DNA of 11,602 nucleotides from PSLL01 sp964389705. GTDB lineage: Bacteria; Desulfobacterota_D; UBA1144; Nemesobacterales; CSP1-2. The notes beneath the pieces are model-generated. The model was not told where the DNA came from, did no database searches, and was given only the letters and a program-made list of their open reading frames with translations. Below are positions 6,548-11,602 of the stretch, in pieces. The number at the start of each line of letters is the position of its first letter. Positions within the stretch are counted from its first letter, which is position 1. Both the position numbers and the translations under genes were made by a program. Location: the NCBI GenBank assembly GCA_964389705.1, contig CAYMEO010000083.1:1-11602 (forward strand), given 5' to 3'.

Positions 6548-6615
6548 AATTTGTAGAGACATGATTTAAAGTAGAATAGAATTTTATTTTCAAATAATTT
6601 AAGGAGGCGGCTCTA

Positions 6616-7542
6616 ATGTCTAGAATATTTAATCCGAATTATATTGATAATCTTATTGAATGGCTTAGGACTTCTGGCATTCGGATTGTTGTGATAATCA
6701 TAGGTGCTTATGTAATATTGAGGCTAATCTCTGTTCTAATCAGAAGAGTGGAAAAACTCATTGTGAAAGATACCGGGGACTTATTCGCTAACCTGGAAAC
6801 ACAGAAGAGGGTAAGGACGCTTGGCAATATACTGAATAAGGCGGCTTTCGTAACCGTCTCTGTATTAGCCATCATGATGATACTGAGAGAGATTGGAATG
6901 GATATTACGCCGCTTATCACCGGCGCAGGTATAATAGGGCTTGCTATTGGATTTGGTGCCCAGAATCTTGTAAGGGATGTTATAAGCGGTTTCTTTATAA
7001 TTATGGAGAATCAGGTTCGAGTCGGGGATGTTGCTGTTATCAATGGAACGGGAGGGCTTGTAGAGGAGATTAACCTTAGAACAATTGTACTTAGGGACCT
7101 TGAGGGAACCGTACATGTCTTTCCAAACGGTACTATAAATACGCTATCGAATAAGACTAGGGGCTGGTCACGATATGTGATTGATGTCGGTGTGGCATAT
7201 AAAGAGAATGTGGATGAGGTTATGCAGGTGCTAAAAGAGATAGGGGAAGAACTATATAAAGACGAGAGATTCCGCCCCGCTATATTGGAGCCTCTTGAGA
7301 TACTAGGGGTTGATAATTTTGGCAGTTCTGAGGTTATAATCAAGTGTATGATAAAGACACAACCCCTTAAGCAGTGGGATGTAGGACGGGAATTAAGGAG
7401 GAGGATTAAGAATACGTTTGACCAGAAAGGGATTGAGATTCCATTCCCACATGTAAGCGTTTATTTCGGTGAGCGAAGTAGGCCATTTGCAGTTAATATA
7501 GATCGGAAAAGCGATGCCTCTATACTTGGTGATGAGAGGTAG
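6616..7542 (+). CDS. MscS-family mechanosensitive ion channel
   Basis: This 308-residue inner-membrane protein is a small-conductance mechanosensitive channel of the MscS family, which opens under membrane tension and releases solutes during hypo-osmotic shock. Predicted helices are at about 22-44 and 74-92, followed by the pore-lining TM3, which is glycine/alanine rich (GAGIIGLAIGFGAQNLVRD, 103-121). The beta domain follows (VRVGDVAVINGTGGLVEEI, then HVFPNGTINTLSNKTR), then the alpha/beta vestibule domain (about 185-280) ending in PFPHVSVYF. A polar tail of about 24 residues extends beyond it. The three-helix size is typical of minimal MscS. The ATG at 6616 is preceded by a perfect AAGGAGG at 6601-6607 with eight bases of spacing. 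It is divergent from mutL and lies 53 bases upstream of livG, which may belong to the same transcript, although no functional link is known. Confidence 0.93.
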   Translation: MSRIFNPNYIDNLIEWLRTSGIRIVVIIIGAYVILRLISVLIRRVEKLIVKDTGDLFANLETQKRVRTLGNILNKAAFVTVSVLAIMMILREIGMDITPLITGAGIIGLAIGFGAQNLVRDVISGFFIIMENQVRVGDVAVINGTGGLVEEINLRTIVLRDLEGTVHVFPNGTINTLSNKTRGWSRYVIDVGVAYKENVDEVMQVLKEIGEELYKDERFRPAILEPLEILGVDNFGSSEVIIKCMIKTQPLKQWDVGRELRRRIKNTFDQKGIEIPFPHVSVYFGERSRPFAVNIDRKSDASILGDER

Positions 7543-7595
7543 ATTATAATAGCTTTGCGCGTATTTCATGATTAAAAGACACATAGGTAAAAAAC

Positions 7596-8381
7596 TTGAG
7601 AAACATACTCAGGATTGAAAATCTGACGGTTCATTTCCATGCCCTCAGGGCTGTATCCGGTTTTAGTATGGAGGTCGAGTCTGGGGCAATAAGAGGGATA
7701 ATAGGCCCAAATGGTGCGGGAAAAACTACGGTATTTAATGCAATATCTGGATTTGTAAAGCCCGTAGCCGGAAGTATATATTTTCTTCAAAAAGAGGTTA
7801 CAAAGCTTGCCCCCCACAAGATTACATCTCTTGGAATTGCAAGGACATTCCAAAATATAAAGCTCTTTAGAGACCTTAGCGTCCTAGAAAACGTAATGAT
7901 TGGCTTTCATTTAAGGTTTAATCCATCCTTGTTTTGGCAGGCGGTGCTACGCCTACCTGGATACAAGAGTAGAGAAAGAGAAATATACAATAATGCCCTT
8001 GCGCTTTTAGAGAAGACTGGGCTTTTACATCTTTCAAATGAAAAAGCCCTATCTCTTCCTTATGGACTTCAGAGAAGACTAGAGATTGCCCGTGCTATTG
8101 CTACTTGTCCTAAGCTTCTTCTCCTCGATGAGCCTGCTGCCGGTATGAATCCGAGCGAGAAGGATGAGCTCATGGATTTCATTAAAAGCATCAGAGACGA
8201 ATTTGATTTAACCATACTACTCATTGAACATGATATGCATGTGGTTATGGGAATATGTGATAAAATCACCGTGCTCGATTATGGAGAGAGGATTGCAGAG
8301 GGGTGTCCTGAGGATATACGAAGTAATACAAGGGTAATTGAGGCTTATCTTGGAGAAACGACATTGGAATCTGGCAATTAG
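7596..8381 (+). CDS. livG: Branched-chain amino acid-type ABC transporter ATP-binding protein LivG
   Basis: This is one of the two ATPase subunits of a Liv-type (branched-chain amino acid or related) importer. The 261-residue protein has Walker A GPNGAGKT (37-44), Q-loop TFQN (84-87), the ABC signature in the LivG form LPYGLQRRLEIARA (154-167), Walker B LLLLDEP (174-180) and switch histidine H212 (IEHDM). The GMNP segment after Walker B and the C-terminal EAYLG are typical of LivG. The start is TTG at 7596, with a modest AGGT at 7585-7588; no in-frame ATG fits better. TATAAT at 7545-7550 in the gap after mscS could be a -10, but no good -35 accompanies it. livF follows after 35 bases. Genes for LivH, LivM and a binding protein are not in the window, so the substrate cannot be judged. 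Confidence 0.93.
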   Translation: MRNILRIENLTVHFHALRAVSGFSMEVESGAIRGIIGPNGAGKTTVFNAISGFVKPVAGSIYFLQKEVTKLAPHKITSLGIARTFQNIKLFRDLSVLENVMIGFHLRFNPSLFWQAVLRLPGYKSREREIYNNALALLEKTGLLHLSNEKALSLPYGLQRRLEIARAIATCPKLLLLDEPAAGMNPSEKDELMDFIKSIRDEFDLTILLIEHDMHVVMGICDKITVLDYGERIAEGCPEDIRSNTRVIEAYLGETTLESGN

Positions 8382-8399
8382 AGTTTAAAATTGGGGTTG

Positions 8400-8415
8400 A
8401 AACTGATTACAGTTT
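8400..8415 (+). promoter_or_regulatory. Hairpin directly before the livF start codon
   Basis: AAACTG (8400-8405) and CAGTTT (8410-8415) form a perfect 6-bp stem with loop ATTA, ending one base before ATG 8417. GGGG at 8393-8396 is the only purine-rich stretch that could serve as a ribosome-binding site, and it comes close to the ATG only if the hairpin forms. Confidence 0.4.
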
Positions 8416-8416
8416 T

Positions 8417-9136
8417 ATGGAGCAATCGAAATTGCTTAGAGTTGAAGGCTTAAATGTTTTCTACGGGGGCATCCACGCATTAAAGGGAATATCATTTAGT
8501 GTGCCATCGGGAAAGATTGTAACCCTCATAGGAGCAAATGGCGCGGGAAAGACAACGACCCTTCGTGTAATCTCGGGACTTATTCACCCTAAAAGCGGAC
8601 ACATTTTCTTTGAAGAAAAGAGTATATCCAGAAGACCTGCATATGAAATAGCAAAGATGGGAATAATCATGGTGCCCGAGGGGAGAAAGATATTTCCAAA
8701 TCTCACAGTCAGAGAAAATCTGATAATGGGTAGTTTTGCTCTAAATTCACCAGATGAGTTTGATGAGGGCTCGAATTATGTATTTTCTCTTTTTCCCCGC
8801 CTCAAAGAGAGATTAACTCAACTCGGCGGTACCCTTTCTGGCGGCGAACAACAGATGCTCGCCCTAGGGCGTGCTCTAATGGGGAGGCCAAAGCTCCTTA
8901 TGTTAGATGAGCCATCCCTTGGGCTCTCTCCTAAGATCACCGGAGCACTATTTGATAAAATCCACGAGATTCATAATAGTGGTACGACTATTCTCCTAAT
9001 TGAACAGAATGCAAGAGCCGCCCTTGAGATGGCCGACTACGCATACGTTTTAGAGACGGGGAAAATAGTTCTTGAGGGAGATGGTAAGCAACTGATCTTC
9101 GATGAGCGGGTAAAGAGGGCTTATCTTGGTGGTTAA
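8417..9136 (+). CDS. livF: Branched-chain amino acid-type ABC transporter ATP-binding protein LivF
   Basis: This is the second ATPase of the Liv-type importer; LivG and LivF normally act as a heterodimer on the cytoplasmic side of LivHM. The 239-residue protein has Walker A GANGAGKT (39-46), the LivF-type VPEGR (86-90) at the Q-loop region, the signature LSGGEQQMLALGRAL (140-154) and Walker B LMLDEP (161-166). The switch position carries Gln (IEQN, Q197) instead of His, as is usual for LivF. The ending RAYLGG is also typical. The ATG at 8417 has no well-placed Shine-Dalgarno sequence; a hairpin lies immediately upstream. The stop is six bases from the end of the convergent GT4 gene, with no terminator visible between them. 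Confidence 0.94.
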   Translation: MEQSKLLRVEGLNVFYGGIHALKGISFSVPSGKIVTLIGANGAGKTTTLRVISGLIHPKSGHIFFEEKSISRRPAYEIAKMGIIMVPEGRKIFPNLTVRENLIMGSFALNSPDEFDEGSNYVFSLFPRLKERLTQLGGTLSGGEQQMLALGRALMGRPKLLMLDEPSLGLSPKITGALFDKIHEIHNSGTTILLIEQNARAALEMADYAYVLETGKIVLEGDGKQLIFDERVKRAYLGG

Positions 9137-9142
9137 TACCGA

Positions 9143-10267
9143 TTACAACTCCGATGAGAAAGAGAGAATTGACTTAGCTCTCTCAGACCACGTGTATTTT
9201 TTGGCCTCATCTTGTGCATTCCTTGCAATCCTTTGAGCCAATTCTTTATCTTCCAATGCAGATTTTATCGCATCTATAAAATCCTTTTCATCTTCCGGTT
9301 TAAATAAAAGCGCAGTTTCCTTGTCTTTGAGTATCTCCCTTATGACGCCCAGGTTTGATGCTACAATAGGCCTTCCCGAAGCCATGTATTCGAACATCTT
9401 AAGCGGACTCATAAAATCGCTTATTATGCATCCCGTATTGTCTTCGACTCTGTTTGTATAGGGTATTATCAAAACATCGGATGCTGACAGGTATTCGGGG
9501 ACAATACTTATGGGGACGAATCCAGCAAAGTATACATTTGTTGAATTCATCTGGAATGCGATATTCTTACACCTTTCTAGATCCCTATTTGTGCCTCCAA
9601 CGATGAGTATGAGCAGATTATCTGAAAGCTTTCCGGAGATTGAAAGTAAAAACTCGATTCCTCTTCCTCTATAGAGATGACCGCAGTAGCATATTATCCT
9701 CTTATCCTGTGGGAGATTTAGTTTTCTCCGTGCCTCCTCCTTTTTTAGGATTGAGGGAAACATATTTAAATCTACTCCATCGTGTTTTGTGATTATTTTC
9801 TCCCTTGATTTTATCCCATAGTGCTCTATGTAAAACTCCGTGAGTGAGTTTGATATGGATACTATCTTTAGATAATGAGAATTGAGAAGCGATGGGGCAA
9901 TTAGTTTTCCGAATCTAGAGGAAAATGGGCGGTGGACTTCAAGAATAGTCGGTATGCCGAGCCTCGATGTAAGATATGACGCATAGGCACTTCTTGTATA
10001 ACATAACTCCGCTGTCTTGAGTTTAGTATAGATTAAAGAGAGCATAGCATGGAGTGGTTTTCCCTTAAACGGGGTTCTTTTTATTTCAAATATATTTTCT
10101 AAGCCGTAGAATCTGAATATATCATCTCTATAATCTTCTTTTTTGTTGCGTATAAAAAGAGAGACTTCGTGTCCGAGTTTGGCAATTGCCTCACACATCT
10201 TTACCACTTGTATACTATTTGCTGATTGAGAAGGAATTTGGGAGTTTGCTATGTATACGACTTTCAT
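9143..10267 (-). CDS. Family 4 (GT-B) glycosyltransferase, paralogue A
   Basis: This 374-residue protein has the two-domain GT-B layout of family 4 glycosyltransferases, which usually transfer a sugar from an activated nucleotide donor to polysaccharide or lipid-carrier intermediates at the inner membrane. The N-terminal Rossmann domain starts MKVVYIANS with a sugar-acceptor-type region LGHEV. The inter-domain segment reads KHDGVDLNMF (161-170), and the C-terminal domain begins at YCGHLYRGRGIEFLL (194-208). The donor-binding motif is SPLKMFEYMASGRPIVAS (287-304). The first Glu of the usual E-x7-E motif is missing (F285), leaving E293. There is no signal peptide or clear membrane helix. It is clearly paralogous to the gene just upstream. 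The start ATG at 10267 has AGAGG 22 bases before it, separated by a perfect palindrome. Donor and product cannot be told from sequence. Confidence 0.9.
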   Translation of the reverse strand: MKVVYIANSQIPSQSANSIQVVKMCEAIAKLGHEVSLFIRNKKEDYRDDIFRFYGLENIFEIKRTPFKGKPLHAMLSLIYTKLKTAELCYTRSAYASYLTSRLGIPTILEVHRPFSSRFGKLIAPSLLNSHYLKIVSISNSLTEFYIEHYGIKSREKIITKHDGVDLNMFPSILKKEEARRKLNLPQDKRIICYCGHLYRGRGIEFLLSISGKLSDNLLILIVGGTNRDLERCKNIAFQMNSTNVYFAGFVPISIVPEYLSASDVLIIPYTNRVEDNTGCIISDFMSPLKMFEYMASGRPIVASNLGVIREILKDKETALLFKPEDEKDFIDAIKSALEDKELAQRIARNAQDEAKKYTWSERAKSILSFSSEL

Positions 10268-10345
10268 TGTCCAAACTAATATATTAGTTCCTCTGAGTCC
10301 ACGGGGCTCATAGAGAGTAGTTTTTAAATCTTTTAAATTTGGACA
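10268..10345 (-). promoter_or_regulatory. Structured junction between the two GT4 genes
   Basis: Three elements lie in the gap plus the last codons of the upstream gene. (a) A perfect 16-bp palindrome, AACTAATATATTAGTT, at 10274-10289. (b) A stem-loop at 10291-10315 (CTCT/AGAG and GAG-CC/GG-CTC, with one A-C mismatch on the minus-strand RNA). (c) An 8-base inverted repeat, TGTCCAAA at 10268-10275 and TTTGGACA at 10338-10345, that could close the whole region. The AGAGG ribosome-binding site of the downstream gene (10294-10290) is inside stem (b). On the plus strand stem (b) pairs better and is followed by TTTTT, so it could also stop antisense transcription. Confidence 0.4.
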
Positions 10346-11466
10346 TCATCGAGTATTTTTTTTGCTCTTTCTTCAAGAGTGTATTTCTTTGCATCAATGG
10401 CTGCTTGTTTAGCGATTTTCTCACACAGATTCTTATTAGACAAGGCCTTCTTTATACCCCATATAATTGCCGAAGTGCTGTCTGGGTCAATTATAATGGC
10501 ATTCTCTCCATCTCTTAGAAATTCAGAAACTGCCGGGATTTGTGTTGAAATAATCGGACGCCCTGACGCCATATATTCTGGGAGTTTAAGTAAAGAGGCA
10601 AAATCCGTCTCTATGCGTTTGAACTTAGAGGTCATCTTCGATGTATAAGGCAGTATGAGGAGATCTGTAGAGAAAAAATAAAGGGAAATGATACTGGGCG
10701 GTACAAATCCCGTAAAGATGACGTTGTCTACTCCTATTTTTTTAGCCTGATTTTTATAACGCTCAATATCTCTATCCTCCCCACCCACAATGAGGAAGAG
10801 CGAGTTTTTGAATTCCAGTGCAGCCTCTATTAGAAGCTCTATTCCCCTTCCGGGATATATATTCCCTATGTGGGAGATGATCTTTCTTTCTTGAGGAAGA
10901 CCGAGCTTATTTCTCGCCTCTGTGGCGGTTAATTTTTGATTAAATCTTTCTATGTCAACTCCATTAGGTGCAATGGTAAGCTTCTGTTTTGAAAGTCCGA
11001 GCTTAAGGTATATATCTCCAATCCCTTTAGAGATTGCAACGAGCTTGAGGAGAAATTCTGATTCTCTAAAGAGACTAAATACTATACGTGCTGCTGTGTT
11101 TGCAATAGGGTGATGTGCATCATAAATTGTGGGGACTTTTAGGAATCTGGTTGAAAGAAAGGCATAGAATATGTTTCTTGAAAATGCGATGTCAAATTTC
11201 TCTCTTATCAATCCTGTGTATATGGCGCTTTGAAATCCGTGCAGAGTATGCCTCATAGAAACCCCTGGGGCGGAAGGAATAGATTTCAATTTAAAGACTC
11301 TACTTACTCCATAGTATTCATAAATACTGTCTCCTTTCCCGTTGTAGGGAACGATAAGTTCAACCTCATGTCCGAGCTTTCCCATAGCCTCGGCCATGCG
11401 AATTACCTCGATTGGACTTGCTCCACGTGAGAATAATTTGGGGCTTGCTATATACGCAATCCGCAC
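10333..11466 (-). CDS. Family 4 (GT-B) glycosyltransferase, paralogue B
   Basis: This 377-residue GT-B protein shares layout and many motifs with the gene downstream: MRIAYIAS at the start, MAEAMGKLGHEVELIVP (24-40), NGVDIERF (168-175), HIGNIYPGRGIELL (199-212), FTGFVPPSII (251-260), PYTSK, and the donor-site motif LLKLPEYMASGRPIIS (292-307). As in its paralogue, the first Glu of E-x7-E is absent (F289) and E297 remains. Residues such as H118-H119 in YDAHHP take the place of EVHRP in the paralogue, so acceptor use may differ. It is probably soluble or membrane-associated and acts in cell-surface glycan synthesis. The start is GTG at 11466, with GAGGA well placed upstream (minus-strand 'tgaggaaatcatag' before GTG). 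A sigma-70-like promoter lies just upstream, so this is likely the first gene of the GT4 operon. Confidence 0.9.
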   Translation of the reverse strand: MRIAYIASPKLFSRGASPIEVIRMAEAMGKLGHEVELIVPYNGKGDSIYEYYGVSRVFKLKSIPSAPGVSMRHTLHGFQSAIYTGLIREKFDIAFSRNIFYAFLSTRFLKVPTIYDAHHPIANTAARIVFSLFRESEFLLKLVAISKGIGDIYLKLGLSKQKLTIAPNGVDIERFNQKLTATEARNKLGLPQERKIISHIGNIYPGRGIELLIEAALEFKNSLFLIVGGEDRDIERYKNQAKKIGVDNVIFTGFVPPSIISLYFFSTDLLILPYTSKMTSKFKRIETDFASLLKLPEYMASGRPIISTQIPAVSEFLRDGENAIIIDPDSTSAIIWGIKKALSNKNLCEKIAKQAAIDAKKYTLEERAKKILDDVQI

Positions 11467-11508
11467 CTATGATTTCCTCATAATCTCCATTACAATAGGT
11501 TTCTAATT

Positions 11509-11537
11509 AATATAGATGCTCTCTTATACCGATTCAA
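11509..11537 (-). promoter_or_regulatory. Candidate sigma-70 promoter of the GT4 operon
   Basis: On the minus strand, TTGAAT (11537-11532), a 17-base spacer and TATATT (11514-11509, 5 of 6) would start transcription near 11502, giving a leader of about 36 bases that carries the GAGGA site. A TTATAC/GTATAA inverted repeat (11524-11529/11550-11555) brackets the -35. Confidence 0.45.
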
Positions 11538-11602
11538 TTGGTTAGTTGAGTATAACCAGGAGAAACAGTCATTTGGATGAGTACTCTAATCCCGATGAGT
11601 CT

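Noticed and set aside
6512..6562. Longer MutL with 17 extra N-terminal residues.
   Set aside because: The added residues are not MutL-like and a strong promoter match lies inside them.
6084..6569. Open frame of 161 codons on the plus strand.
   Set aside because: It is the antisense of the highly conserved ATPase region of mutL; the protein has no recognisable features and no ribosome-binding site supports it.
10291..10325. Intrinsic terminator between the two GT4 genes.
   Set aside because: The hairpin with a following T-run points along the plus strand, opposite to the genes; on the minus strand the stem has a mismatch and no U-tract.
11558..11602. Start of a plus-strand gene (AGGAGA at 11558-11563, TTG 11573 or ATG 11577), or the end of a minus-strand gene stopping at 11569.
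   Set aside because: Only a few codons remain before the window edge on either strand, so neither reading can be supported.
1..11602. CRISPR array, insertion sequence, tRNA, attachment site or defence gene cluster.
   Set aside because: No spaced direct repeats, transposase or integrase frames, cloverleaf-like segments or recognised defence domains were seen; all large frames are explained by the listed genes.

Overview
The window is an AT-rich, gene-dense bacterial segment (roughly 40% G+C by eye) with twelve protein-coding genes, short gaps and no RNA gene, mobile element or CRISPR array that I can see. The gene set (MutL with an intact endonuclease motif, YacG, EF-P, a LivG/LivF ATPase pair, an exported PEBP-family protein, lipid/polysaccharide glycosyltransferases) points to a Gram-negative-type, free-living bacterium. 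A lineage near the former Deltaproteobacteria or a related uncultured phylum would fit, but nothing here fixes the taxonomy.

Layout. (1) 146-2303, plus strand: a membrane-anchored family 2 glycosyltransferase overlapping a NodB-type polysaccharide deacetylase, an apparent two-step module that transfers an N-acetylated sugar and then deacetylates it. (2) 2309-3173, minus strand: a secreted YbhB/YbcL (PEBP) protein followed at once by a small two-helix membrane protein. (3) 3312-3626, plus strand: a small soluble protein I do not recognise. (4) 3654-6511, minus strand: mutL, then yacG and efp, all housekeeping. (5) 6616-9136, plus strand: an MscS-type channel gene, then livG and livF without permease or binding-protein genes in view. 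(6) 9143-11466, minus strand: two tandem paralogous GT4 glycosyltransferases.

The window mixes two translation-initiation styles. Several genes carry clear Shine-Dalgarno sequences (efp, mscS, the 104-residue gene, both genes of the GT2 module). mutL, yacG and the PEBP gene have none, and instead have a -35/-10 pair with a 17-base spacer ending 6-10 bases before the ATG, so their mRNAs would be leaderless or nearly so. For mutL this also decides the start codon.

Other points of interest: EF-P has Gln at the position of the modified Lys34; the GT2 carries an extra N-terminal membrane domain with a conserved-looking H/KE/D/GG pattern; and the junction between the two GT4 genes can fold into nested hairpins next to the start codon. 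I found no clear new defence or mobile system.
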